Source of the DNA: Bosea sp. Tri-49
GTDB lineage: Bacteria; Pseudomonadota; Alphaproteobacteria; Rhizobiales; Beijerinckiaceae
Direction: 5' to 3'
DNA length: 64,000 nucleotides
NCBI RefSeq assembly: GCF_003952665.1
Contig: NZ_CP017946.1
Coordinates: 1,612,001 to 1,676,000 of the forward strand
Below the pieces are notes generated by a model. That model was not told the origin of the DNA, searched no databases, and saw only the letters and a list, made by a program, of their open reading frames with translations. A program made the position numbers and the translations under genes. The first letter of the stretch is position 1; every line of letters begins with the position of its first letter. This document shows, piece after piece, positions 28,746 through 37,184 of the stretch.

Positions 28746-30824
28746 ATGAGACTTGGTACGACCGAGTTTATCTCAGCAAGCCATCCCTCGGGAGCAGCCT
28801 TCTCCGAGCTTTCGGACGACAGGCCGCGCAACAGGGATATCAAGATCCATAACATTGGAGCCCTCATCTGGCGGCATAAGGCGTTCATCGCCTGTTTCGC
28901 ACTTGTCGGAGCGCTCCTGACTGGCGTCGCGGCCTTCGTCTTGCCGCCGAAATACACCGCCACGTCACAAATCGTGATCGAGCCTACGCAGACTCAGGTC
29001 GCCGCCGGTATCCTGGATGCCGTTGTCGACACTCATATCGCAACCATCACGTCGGACGCACACCTGCGTGCGGTGCTGGCGAGCCTGTCAGGCCTTCCCG
29101 AGTATCAGGCGACAGCGCCTTCAAGCTCGGCCGGATCTGAGATGTCTTTCGAGGCTCATCTACGCGAGGGGCTGGTCGGCGCCGCGGCGCAGCTCCAAGC
29201 AGCGGTCTCACCATCGCCAGCCAATGAAGGACAGTCGGCTGGCCCAACAGGGTTGGCGCCTCCCGGTCTCGAGGAGGCGAAGCTCTCCCTCATGGTTCGA
29301 CAAGAGCGACGCTCGAGCGTCGTTTCGATCAGCTACAAAAGCTCCAGCCCGGTCAGAGCCGCCCTGATCGCCAATCAGATCACCGCGTTTCATTTGAATG
29401 CGATGTCACAGCGCAAGCAGCTCGAGCTCGAGAATTCGAAACAATGGTTGGACCAGAGCCTCACCCAGGCGCAGCGCGAGTCCGAGGCTGCGGACGAGGC
29501 GCTGAGCGCCTGGTCGTCGGTCCATGGAGCGAGCACCCCGGATAGTGCGAAGGGAGAGCCGATCGCAGAGACCGTCCAAAAGCTCGAGGGAGTCCGGGCC
29601 GAGCTGGCGAAGCTGGAACGCGTCAGGAATCTGCGGCTGGCGTCGCAGCCAGCCCCGGCTCAAGAAGTCGCGGCCGAGATGGCCCGGCTTGAGCAGGATG
29701 TCCGCATGCTGCGTACGCAGGAGCGCGCGCTTGCGGAACACACCGCGTCGTTGCAGACCGTATCGGGATTGATGCTCGCTCAGCGGAAAGAGCTTCAAAC
29801 CCTCGAACGAAAAGCCGCTTCGGCGGCGGACAACGTCAGAGGGCTCAGCCAGCTCAAACGAGAGTACAAGGATCCGCGCACGACCGGCGTGTACCTGCTT
29901 GCGCCTGCGTCCGTACCCTTGCGCCCGAGCTCCCTCAGCCCTTACCTCTACATCCCCGCTGCGATCATCGCCTTTGCCCTGCTGGGCGGGGTAGCAGCTT
30001 CGACGAGAGAGCAGTTGGACCGTACGTTCCGGCAGTCCAGTGACATCGAGAGCGCGCTCGGCGTTCCATGCGTCGGTCTCATCCCCGATGTCCCTCGCTC
30101 ACCCAATCGCCCGCGCCGGCCCACACTCGAAGCCTCCGCGTATCCAAATGTGTTCGCGGTCGAATCCGCGTGCGCCATGACGCTGGCGGCGACCGGGCAC
30201 CGCAAGGAAGGTAAGATCATCCTCCTGACGTCCAGTCATCCTGCCGAGGGTACTACGGCGCTCGCAGAAGGACTCGCGTCCTGTCTTCGGGGCCTGAATC
30301 AACGTGTTCTCCTCGTCAGCGAGCATGTCCCACACAAGCACATTTACCCCACGCCGCCAGGCAGGGCTCCGGCGAACCTCGACGAAGGTTTTGCCACTCA
30401 GTCCTGCTCGGGCGAGTCAGATCTGGGCTTCGACCGCCTCAGCGTGATGGAGCTCACCGACGGTGATCCGACATTGCTCGTGAGCGCAGCGCTGATCGCG
30501 GGTCTGAAAAGAGTGCAGGAGCGTTACGACTATATCGTCATGGCTGCGCCGGCGGTGTTCGTATCGCCCGGTGTTCCCGCTCTCGCAAACATCGCCGACG
30601 TGGTCCTCTTCGCCGTGAGGTGGGGGAGCACGACGCGGGACGTTGCGGCGAACGCGTTGGCGTCGCTGAGAAAGCCGGCATCGGTCAGAGGAGATCGTGC
30701 GCCGAACATCCTAGCCGTGCTGACCCGCGTCGACCTCAAGTCCTATGTGCAGTACCGGCCCGGAGATGCAGCCGAATTCCTGTACGATCATCGGACGAGA
30801 CCAGAGGCCAATTCAGTGTCCTGA
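28746..30824 (+). CDS. ExoP/Wzc-like polysaccharide copolymerase with degenerate ATPase domain
   Basis: 692 residues from the ATG at 28746. It has a first membrane helix (FIACFALVGALLTGVAAFVL), a long periplasmic coiled-coil region (about residues 70-395), a second helix (YIPAAIIAFALLGGVAAST), and a cytoplasmic domain shaped like a BY-kinase. The kinase motifs are ruined: at the Walker A place it reads SHPAEGTTALAEGLA (about 497-511), without the Lys. The Walker A' region reads VLLVSEHVPHK instead of LLIDADLRRP, and the Walker B region YDYIVMAAPAVF lacks the Asp. There is no Tyr-rich tail. It should still set chain length and gate export with the ExoF-like protein, but without autophosphorylation. 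Divergent from the nucleotidyltransferase operon. Confidence 0.9.
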   Translation: MRLGTTEFISASHPSGAAFSELSDDRPRNRDIKIHNIGALIWRHKAFIACFALVGALLTGVAAFVLPPKYTATSQIVIEPTQTQVAAGILDAVVDTHIATITSDAHLRAVLASLSGLPEYQATAPSSSAGSEMSFEAHLREGLVGAAAQLQAAVSPSPANEGQSAGPTGLAPPGLEEAKLSLMVRQERRSSVVSISYKSSSPVRAALIANQITAFHLNAMSQRKQLELENSKQWLDQSLTQAQRESEAADEALSAWSSVHGASTPDSAKGEPIAETVQKLEGVRAELAKLERVRNLRLASQPAPAQEVAAEMARLEQDVRMLRTQERALAEHTASLQTVSGLMLAQRKELQTLERKAASAADNVRGLSQLKREYKDPRTTGVYLLAPASVPLRPSSLSPYLYIPAAIIAFALLGGVAASTREQLDRTFRQSSDIESALGVPCVGLIPDVPRSPNRPRRPTLEASAYPNVFAVESACAMTLAATGHRKEGKIILLTSSHPAEGTTALAEGLASCLRGLNQRVLLVSEHVPHKHIYPTPPGRAPANLDEGFATQSCSGESDLGFDRLSVMELTDGDPTLLVSAALIAGLKRVQERYDYIVMAAPAVFVSPGVPALANIADVVLFAVRWGSTTRDVAANALASLRKPASVRGDRAPNILAVLTRVDLKSYVQYRPGDAAEFLYDHRTRPEANSVS

Positions 30825-30840
30825 TGGGCTTGGCCCGCGC

Positions 30841-30892
30841 TAGAGCATGCTACGAAAAAGCGGCAACGGTTTTTCGTGCCAAGCATGCTCTA
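30841..30892. repeat. Intergenic palindromic element, first hairpin
   Basis: TAGAGCATGCT at 30841-30851 pairs with AGCATGCTCTA at 30882-30892, and inside it ACGAAAAA pairs with TTTTTCGT around a 10-base loop. The TAGAGCATG...CATGCTCTA ends resemble palindromic units scattered between genes in Hyphomicrobiales genomes. It starts 16 bases after the copolymerase stop. Confidence 0.75.
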
Positions 30893-30905
30893 AAGTATGA
30901 GAACC

Positions 30906-30949
30906 GATCACGCTGCCTTTGGACGATTCCGTCCAAAGGCAGCGTGATC
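30906..30949. repeat. Intergenic palindromic element, perfect 20-base stem
   Basis: A perfect 20-base inverted repeat (30906-30925 with 30930-30949) with a 4-base loop, lying 13 bases after the previous palindrome. It is the kind of sequence expected of a dispersed intergenic repeat. It could also stop or protect the copolymerase transcript, though no T-run follows on the plus strand. Confidence 0.8.
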
Positions 30950-30966
30950 TAAGGGCTGCTTATCAC

Positions 30967-31752
30967 ATGTACGCGACGCTTTCCCAGATCGCGGCATTCT
31001 CAACTGTGCCCTCGAACCTTCTTCCCGCAGTCGGCCTGCTCGGCTTGATTGTCGCACTCGTTCGCCGGGGACGTGGCGGTCTTTGGCTGGCCGGCCTGGG
31101 CATCGGTGGAACACTGATTGCCGGAATCCTGCCGATTGCGAATATAGTGATCCGTCCTCTCGAGGAGCGTTTTCCCAAGTATCAGGAAGACGGGCGCCCG
31201 ATCGACGGCATCATCGTCCTGTCAGGCGCCGTGGACCTGGCGAGGTCATTCGATCGGGGTGAGTTTTCGCTGAACGGGGCGGCCGAACGCTTCGTGAGCT
31301 TTGCGGAGATGGCCCGGCGCCATCCAGAGGCGCGCCTGGTTTATACGGGATATTCCAGCGGCCCGTCGCGATCGGAAGCGCAGCTGGCAGCAGAGCAAAT
31401 GACGCGGCTGGGCCTGTCGACGGAACGCCTCCTCATCGAGACGGCGTCACGGACCACTTGGGACAACGTCCGCAACACGAAAGCTCTCCTGGGTGCATCG
31501 GCGCAGGGTCGCTGGGTTCTCATAACGTCCGCATGGCACATGCCGCGCGCAATGGGCTGCTTCCAGAAGGCCGGGCTGACGGTCATCCCTTATCCGGTCG
31601 ACTACCAGACCCGTGGACGAAGCGATTCAATCCGGCCCTTCACCATCGTAGGGCACGGCCTTCAACGGCTGGATATAGCGGTCAGGGAGTGGCTTGGCCT
31701 GTTCGGGTATCGCATCTCCGGACGGACGGATTCCTTTTTCCCCGGCCCGTAG
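30967..31752 (+). CDS. YdcF-family (DUF218) membrane-anchored protein
   Basis: 261 residues from the ATG at 30967 (MYATLSQIAAF); the upstream ATG at 30919 lies inside the palindromic repeat and is rejected. Two N-terminal helices anchor a DUF218 domain: IDGIIVLSGAVDLA, RLVYTGYSSGPSRSEA, ETASRTTWDNVRNTKALL and ITSAWHMPRAMGCFQKAG, the standard motifs of the ElyC/SanA/YdcF group. These proteins are linked to envelope polysaccharide or lipid-carrier metabolism, but their reaction is not established. It follows the copolymerase, separated by two palindromes. Confidence 0.88.
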   Translation: MYATLSQIAAFSTVPSNLLPAVGLLGLIVALVRRGRGGLWLAGLGIGGTLIAGILPIANIVIRPLEERFPKYQEDGRPIDGIIVLSGAVDLARSFDRGEFSLNGAAERFVSFAEMARRHPEARLVYTGYSSGPSRSEAQLAAEQMTRLGLSTERLLIETASRTTWDNVRNTKALLGASAQGRWVLITSAWHMPRAMGCFQKAGLTVIPYPVDYQTRGRSDSIRPFTIVGHGLQRLDIAVREWLGLFGYRISGRTDSFFPGP

Positions 31753-31929
31753 TCGCATTGACCAGACTCTGGCCGCGCGTCGCGATGCTGCTCCGGAGCC
31801 GGCGGACTTGATGCGGATCAAATGCCGCGCACTGCCGCCGCCGATGATGCGCCTTTCCATGACCGCTCGGGGATCCTCGGCGACAACTGCCGACTACATC
31901 TGACGCTGCCTTAGGCTCGGGAGGGCAAC

Positions 31930-32637
31930 TTGTCTCACAACACAGAACTCGAGGCGGTCAAAAAGCGCTACGCACGTCGCCGCGACGGCTCGCTCGGCTC
32001 ACTATACGAGATGAGCCGTCCCGAGATGCGGCACACCCTCGCCGAACGAAGGCGGCTCATACAATGGTTCCTCGCCAGGCGGGCCTGGCATGATCTGAGC
32101 ACCCGCTGCGCCTTGGAGATCGGCTGTGGCGAGGGTAATGTCCTTGCGGATCTCCTCCAGATCGGATTCTCGGCCGAGCGCCTGATCGGCATCGATCTTC
32201 TTCCCGAGAGGGTGGAGATGGCCCGGCGAAAGCTTCCTGCGGAGCTCAGGTTGTTTATCGGTGATGCTTCCGTGTCGCGAGTAGATCCGCTGAGCCAAGA
32301 TCTCGTCCTGCAGTTCACGGTATTCTCCTCGATCCTGGATCGGGCGTTTCAGGAGGAGCTCGCTGATACGATGTGGGGATATCTGAAACCCTCCGGCGCG
32401 ATCCTTTGGTATGACGCGGCCGTCAGCAATCCTCGGAATCCCGATATGCGGGGCATCCCCGCCCGCCGGATCAGGGAGCTGTTCCCCCAAGCAAAGATCG
32501 AAACTCGCCGGGTCACCCTGGCGCCGCCTCTGGCGCGTGCCGCGTGCCGCCTGCACCCCTCGCTGTACCCGTTACTGAACAGCATCCCGCTGCTGAGGTC
32601 GCATGTCATGGCGTGGGTCGAGAAGCCGGCCGACTGA
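31930..32637 (+). CDS. Class I SAM-dependent methyltransferase
   Basis: 235 residues from a TTG start at 31930 with a GGAGGG site a few bases upstream. Motif I is CALEIGCGEGNVLADLL, followed by the acidic residue in LIGIDLLPERVEMARRKLP and the post-motif LRLFIGDASVSRV. A methyltransferase of this type in an EPS locus probably O-methylates a sugar or a terminal residue; the target is unknown. It converges on the DUF4910 gene with 109 bases between stops. Confidence 0.85.
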   Translation: MSHNTELEAVKKRYARRRDGSLGSLYEMSRPEMRHTLAERRRLIQWFLARRAWHDLSTRCALEIGCGEGNVLADLLQIGFSAERLIGIDLLPERVEMARRKLPAELRLFIGDASVSRVDPLSQDLVLQFTVFSSILDRAFQEELADTMWGYLKPSGAILWYDAAVSNPRNPDMRGIPARRIRELFPQAKIETRRVTLAPPLARAACRLHPSLYPLLNSIPLLRSHVMAWVEKPAD

Positions 32638-32746
32638 AGGGCTCTCGGAGTTCGCGAATTTTACGGACGCGGCCGAACGCTTCGCCATCGAGATCGAAGC
32701 CATCGGTCGCAAGACGCAGCGCGCGAGCGCGGGCTCTGCGTTTGGA

Positions 32747-34177
32747 TCATATGGGCCGCCGATCCAGCACCTCGAGAAGGCCTTCCCGGCAAAGCGCTCG
32801 CCGAGCGTCCTTCACGCTTTGCCACGGAAGGCCCGCCTTGGCGGCAATATCGAGGAGGCTGTTCGTTCCATCGCTCATGTTGAGGAGCCAAAGCATCGCC
32901 AGTCGAAAGTCGCTCGCGACCTGACCGCCCAGACTCTCATAGAGCCCGCGGCGCCCGAGCTGCGGCTCCCCAAACGGGTGAAGATTGCAGTAAACCCTAT
33001 TGTTCTCGATGACATCGACTACATCCAGGCACGTGCGGGCGGAATCCGCCAAGGCCGCCGGGTGCACGAAACTCGGATTATCGGCTGAGGTGTGGTATTC
33101 TGGGAATTCGCCATGAGGCGTTCGCATGAGGCAGCCGACCGGAAGATTGAAGCCGGGTGATCCGTATTGACGCTCGTCGTATCCGTCCGGGGAGAAATCC
33201 CGGATCGCGAATTCCGAAGCCTTCTGCTGCAGCACGTAGCCGACAGCACGATCGATCTCGGCGTCACCGCCTCGGCTTTTCTTGTAGGTGATCCGGCCCG
33301 CATCGCCGAGGCAGGTCAGAACGAGACCGTGCTTCACCCGCTCCAGAACAGATCGGTTCCGCGCGAGCCATGTGATCGCTCCGATTGTGCCCGGCACGAA
33401 AACGAAGCGATAGCTGTAGCGGGTCGGGCGTCGTGACAATTCCTGGGCAAGCGCCGTCGCAACGACGATACCAGACAAATTGTCGTTGCAGAGCGACGGA
33501 TGGCAGACGTGGCACGAGATCAGGACCTCGTCCGAACTTTCGCCCTCGATCAGGCATTCGCCGTAGGTGAGAGAGCCATCTTGCAGGGTTGAATCGATGC
33601 AAACCTCGTAGTCCTCGTCACAGAGGCTTTCGAGCTGATTGTGCGAAAGGCAGAAGCCCCATGTCTCCGCGTAGTAGGACGTTTGATAGGGAATCCGGTC
33701 AGGCTGCGCAGGCAGGGTATGCAGACGCGACCGAAGGTCAGCAAGAGTCATCAGAGCGCAAACTGGCGCGCTATAGCCGACGACATGCAGGTTGGAGTTC
33801 CTGAAATCGACGACACGCTCTCCCGAGAGCCGTTTGATGAAAGCGTCGCGGATGTTCCATTCCCGCGGTATCGTCCAGTCCAGGACCTGTGTTCCGGTCG
33901 GGACCTCGACGACTTCCAGCGGAAGATATTGCGACAGGCAGCCGAGCGTGGCGCGCACGCCGTCGCCAGTGATACTGCGGCAGATAGGATAGAGCTCTTT
34001 GACGAGGCTGTGCATGGCATCGCCAGAATCCGAAAGAAGATCGGGCGCTGCTTGTGACACCGGCGCGATCCCGTTTCCGTAGCGGGCGGCAGGCTGATCC
34101 GTTTGCGCCCCCTTCAGCGCGCCGAAGAGGGGCCGTTCGAGATAGCCCGGCTCACCGCCCGCCAGTTTCTCAATCAT
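32747..34177 (-). CDS. DUF4910/DUF2172 aminopeptidase-like protein with C-terminal winged helix
   Basis: 476 residues. The family hallmark LYPICRSITGDGVRATLGCL starts near residue 63; M28-like metallo-hydrolase positions follow: ISCHVCHPSLCNDNLSGIVV (His and Asp ligands), FVPGTIGAITWLARN, YDERQYGSPGFNLPVG and PEYHTSADN (His). The last ~70 residues (LLDIAAKAGLPWQSVKDARR) look like a winged helix. The first ~50 residues lie outside the family, so the start could be internal. Such proteins recur in surface-polysaccharide and sugar-nucleotide loci, where they may cleave an amide on a carbohydrate rather than a peptide; no reaction is established. Last gene of the long minus-strand array. Confidence 0.85.
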   Translation of the reverse strand: MIEKLAGGEPGYLERPLFGALKGAQTDQPAARYGNGIAPVSQAAPDLLSDSGDAMHSLVKELYPICRSITGDGVRATLGCLSQYLPLEVVEVPTGTQVLDWTIPREWNIRDAFIKRLSGERVVDFRNSNLHVVGYSAPVCALMTLADLRSRLHTLPAQPDRIPYQTSYYAETWGFCLSHNQLESLCDEDYEVCIDSTLQDGSLTYGECLIEGESSDEVLISCHVCHPSLCNDNLSGIVVATALAQELSRRPTRYSYRFVFVPGTIGAITWLARNRSVLERVKHGLVLTCLGDAGRITYKKSRGGDAEIDRAVGYVLQQKASEFAIRDFSPDGYDERQYGSPGFNLPVGCLMRTPHGEFPEYHTSADNPSFVHPAALADSARTCLDVVDVIENNRVYCNLHPFGEPQLGRRGLYESLGGQVASDFRLAMLWLLNMSDGTNSLLDIAAKAGLPWQSVKDARRALCREGLLEVLDRRPI

Positions 34178-34203
34178 GATGTCTGCCCGCTGGTGTCATT
34201 CTC

Positions 34204-35511
34204 CTAATCGATCACCCGTGCGAACGGGATCGGCACGATGAACTTCCCACCCCAATCGCGGATATAGGCCATCTGCTCCATGATCTCGTCCTTCAGGTTC
34301 CAGGGAAGAATGAGGACGTAGGCCGGCTGCGTCTCCCGAATGCGGCTCGGATCGTCGATCCGGATATGCGTTCCCGGGAGAAAAAGACCCTGCTTATGAG
34401 GACTGCGATCGACAGTGTAATCGATGAAATCGGAGCGGACCCCGCAATAGTTCAGGAGCGTATTGCCCTTGGCCGGCGCTCCATAACCGACGACCCGCTT
34501 GCCGGATCGCTTCGCTGCAATCAGGAGCTCGAGGAGTCTGTACTTGGTTTCGTGCACCTGGCCTGCGAATGCGAGATAGCGGTCGAGACTGGCGAGCCCA
34601 AACTCCGTCTCGCGTCGACGAAGGTCGGCCACGCGTGGGCTGACCGGGCGGGCGCCGTCCCGGGCATGGCGGGCATAGATGCGCAAGGAGCCGCCGTGGG
34701 TCGGCAGTTCCTCGACGTCGAACAGACAAAGACCTCGCGCGGCAAAGATCTTCTCGACTGCCAGGAACGAAAAATATGAAAAGTGCTCATGGTAGATCGT
34801 GTCGATCTGGTTCTCCGCCATGAGCCTCATCAGGTGCGGGAATTCGAGCGTGATCACGCCATCGTCGGCGAGCAGGATCTTCAGGCCGCGCACGAAATCG
34901 TTGAGGTCCGGAACATGCGCGAGAACGTTGTTCCCGATCAACAGATCGGCCCGGATCCCTTCCCGCACCAGCTCGCGTGCCGTCTCCTGGCCGAAGAAAC
35001 GGACGCGGGTCGGGATTCCACGCCGACGGGCGGCCTCCGCGACATTCCCGGCCGGTTCGATCCCGAGGACCGGCACGTTCCGCTCGACGAAATATTGAAG
35101 CAGATAGCCGTCGTTGCTGGCGATCTCGACGACCTGACTCTGCCCTCCTATGCCAAACCGCTCGGAGATGTCGTCGACATACCGTCGGGCATGATCGAGC
35201 CATGAATTCGAGAACGACGAAAAATACGCGTAATCGCTGAAGATGGCTTCGGGACTCTCGGAATCCTCGAGCTGGACGAGAAAGCACTCGGCACAGACAT
35301 AGGCTCGTAACGGGAAGAAGTATTCGCGCTTGCCGAGATCGCCGAACCGCCGATAGGAATTGGCGAGCGGCGACATGCCGAGGTCGACGAAAACATGCTC
35401 GAGAGCTGTCGCACAGAAACGGCAGCCCTTCTTGAGCCGGAGCGTCGAAATTGCCGTGCCGACATCGGCCCTCGGAAGGGCTACCTCTTCCACGCCCGGC
35501 GCTTCAAGCAT
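34204..35511 (-). CDS. Sugar C-methyltransferase (Methyltransf_13/14 architecture)
   Basis: 435 residues in three parts: an N-terminal zinc-binding region (CRFCATALEHVFVDLG and AYVCAECFLVQLED), a SAM domain (VVEIASNDGYLLQYFVERNV, then IEPAGNVAEAARRRGI), and a C-terminal domain with KRVVGYGAPAKGNTLLNYCG. This matches NDP-sugar C3-methyltransferases of the TylC3/EvaC kind, acting on 4-keto-deoxysugars. Catalytic YHEHFSYFSF is present near residue 240. Neighbouring rfbF, an SDR and a 3,5-epimerase suggest a CDP-linked C-methyl-branched deoxysugar. Its start overlaps the epimerase gene by 8 bases. Confidence 0.92.
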   Translation of the reverse strand: MLEAPGVEEVALPRADVGTAISTLRLKKGCRFCATALEHVFVDLGMSPLANSYRRFGDLGKREYFFPLRAYVCAECFLVQLEDSESPEAIFSDYAYFSSFSNSWLDHARRYVDDISERFGIGGQSQVVEIASNDGYLLQYFVERNVPVLGIEPAGNVAEAARRRGIPTRVRFFGQETARELVREGIRADLLIGNNVLAHVPDLNDFVRGLKILLADDGVITLEFPHLMRLMAENQIDTIYHEHFSYFSFLAVEKIFAARGLCLFDVEELPTHGGSLRIYARHARDGARPVSPRVADLRRRETEFGLASLDRYLAFAGQVHETKYRLLELLIAAKRSGKRVVGYGAPAKGNTLLNYCGVRSDFIDYTVDRSPHKQGLFLPGTHIRIDDPSRIRETQPAYVLILPWNLKDEIMEQMAYIRDWGGKFIVPIPFARVID

Positions 35512-36094
35512 TGTTCTCGTTCCCCGTTAAGGCCGGCACGGCTCGCAGCTGACGCCGCTCCCCGTATCTCTCCAGATCCGGCCAGGATGCGTCTCTTTCG
35601 GAGATTACGGTCACCGGCTCGGGCCAGGCGATCGCGACAAGTGGATCGTCGTATCGGACCCCGGCGGCGGCGTGCGCGGCATAGGGAACCGAGATTCGAT
35701 AGTAAACGGCCGTCGTGTCTGCCAGCGTCTGGAAGCCCTGGGCGACGCCTTCCGGAACGTAGAGAGCCTTGCCGTTGCCGGCGGTGAGCTCGAAGGCTTG
35801 CCAGCGCAGATACGTCTTCGAACCGGGCCGCATGTCGAGGAGTACGTCGTAGACCGCGCCCTGCACGCAGCGGATGAGCTTCGTCTCGGCGTAAGGAGCA
35901 TTCTGGTAATGCATGCCCCGCAGGGTTCCACGTCTCTGGTTGAAGGACATGCTGTCCTGCGCGTAGTCGACAACCAAGCCCTGAGACGCGAGCTCATCTC
36001 GGCACATCGTCCGCGCGAAGTAGCCGCGACAGTCGTGATGCCTCTCGAGATCGATCGCAATCACGCCCTCCAGATCCGTCGCCGAGAAGATCAT
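35504..36094 (-). CDS. dTDP-4-dehydrorhamnose 3,5-epimerase family protein (RmlC-like)
   Basis: 196 residues from the ATG at 36094. Cupin fold with HHDCRGYFARTMCRDEL, NQRRGTLRGMHYQNAPYAET (catalytic His in RGMHYQ), LIRCVQGAVYDVLLDMRPGS and ALYVPEGVAQGFQTLADTTA. It should epimerise C3 and/or C5 of a 4-keto-6-deoxy nucleotide sugar. In this operon the carrier is more likely CDP than dTDP because rfbF is present and rmlA is not. It overlaps the C-methyltransferase start by 8 bases. Confidence 0.92.
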   Translation of the reverse strand: MIFSATDLEGVIAIDLERHHDCRGYFARTMCRDELASQGLVVDYAQDSMSFNQRRGTLRGMHYQNAPYAETKLIRCVQGAVYDVLLDMRPGSKTYLRWQAFELTAGNGKALYVPEGVAQGFQTLADTTAVYYRISVPYAAHAAAGVRYDDPLVAIAWPEPVTVISERDASWPDLERYGERRQLRAVPALTGNENNA

Positions 36095-36105
36095 GCTACA
36101 CTCCG

Positions 36106-37167
36106 TCAGGCTGCGACCGACTCGGGCCGAACAGCCCGCGCCGTCCAACGCAGAGCTTCATTGATCTGCCCCGTCCGTCGGAGATGCTTGAGCTCCTCGA
36201 GTCGCGTGAAGGGAGGCGCGTTGAGCGTCGCCAGATCCAACTGAATCCGCTCGAACACGGAGCGCAGCTGAAGCGCCCCGCGCTCCGCACTCCAGGCACA
36301 ACGGAATCGCGGCATGCGTTCCCTGATCTTGTCGAAACAAACACGGTAGCTGCGATTATCCCCGCTCGCCGGCCCGTAAGTGATGCGGCAGCTCGGGAAG
36401 ACCGCGCCGACGATCTCGGCAATGTCCCGCACCGTATAGTTTTGGTCGTTGTCGCCGACGTTGAAGGCTTCCCCGCCCACGGCTTCTCGCGGTGCTTCCA
36501 GCGCGCAAAGAACCGCCGAGCAGATATCCTCAATATGCACGAGCGGCCGCCAGGGCGTACCGTCGCTCGTCATCCGGATTTCACCGGCGGCATGCGCCCA
36601 GGCCGCGAGGTTGTTCAGCACGAGGTCGAAGCGCTGGCGCGGGCTGGCGCCGAACGCCGTGGCGTTGCGGAGGAAAACCGGCACGAAGTCGCTGCTCGAG
36701 AGCTTGCGGACCTCCTCCTCCACGAGGATCTTGCAGCGGGCATAGGCCGTCTGCGGATGAAGGCTCGACAGCTCCGTCTTGGCTTCGCTCCCGCCCGCGC
36801 CATAGATGCTGCACGACGAGGCATAGATGAAGCGAGTGACCCCGGCGGCCTTGCACAGGCGAGCGAGGCGAACCGAACCTTCGTGATTGATTGCGAATGT
36901 GATCGAAGGATCGTTCTCGCCGAGCGGATCGTTCGATAGCTCCGAGAGATGGACGACCGCGTCGACATTCGCAAGATGTGCCAGGCCAATGTCGCGCAAG
37001 TCCATCGTGAGAACGGATGGCCGGGTCAAGCCGTCCTCGAACAGCCAACCGCGCCGATAAAAGCCGGTGTCGATCCCGACCGCCTCGTGGCCTCGATCGA
37101 GCAGCCTGGCGCCGAGAACCGCTCCGATGTAGCCATCGGCTCCTGTGAGAAGAACTCTCATTGGCAT
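36106..37167 (-). CDS. NAD-dependent nucleotide-sugar epimerase/reductase (SDR)
   Basis: 353 residues from the ATG at 37167; the ATG at 37161 has a better-spaced AGGG site and is equally plausible. Extended SDR with VLLTGADGYIGAVLGARLLD, YASSCSIYGAGGSEA, the catalytic pair in QTAYARCKILVEEEV, and the substrate-side FLRNATAFGASPRQR. The TGADGYIG motif differs from the TGHTGFKG of CDP-glucose 4,6-dehydratase (RfbG), so I read it as a later epimerase or reductase step. About 60 residues at the C-terminus extend past the usual fold. It sits 17 bases after rfbF. Confidence 0.88.
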   Translation of the reverse strand: MPMRVLLTGADGYIGAVLGARLLDRGHEAVGIDTGFYRRGWLFEDGLTRPSVLTMDLRDIGLAHLANVDAVVHLSELSNDPLGENDPSITFAINHEGSVRLARLCKAAGVTRFIYASSCSIYGAGGSEAKTELSSLHPQTAYARCKILVEEEVRKLSSSDFVPVFLRNATAFGASPRQRFDLVLNNLAAWAHAAGEIRMTSDGTPWRPLVHIEDICSAVLCALEAPREAVGGEAFNVGDNDQNYTVRDIAEIVGAVFPSCRITYGPASGDNRSYRVCFDKIRERMPRFRCAWSAERGALQLRSVFERIQLDLATLNAPPFTRLEELKHLRRTGQINEALRWTARAVRPESVAA

Positions 37168-37184
37168 GAGCCCTATGTTTGAGG

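Noticed and set aside
30919..30966. Earlier ATG for the YdcF-like protein
   Set aside because: It lies inside the perfect 20-base palindrome; the ATG at 30967 opens the first hydrophobic helix properly.
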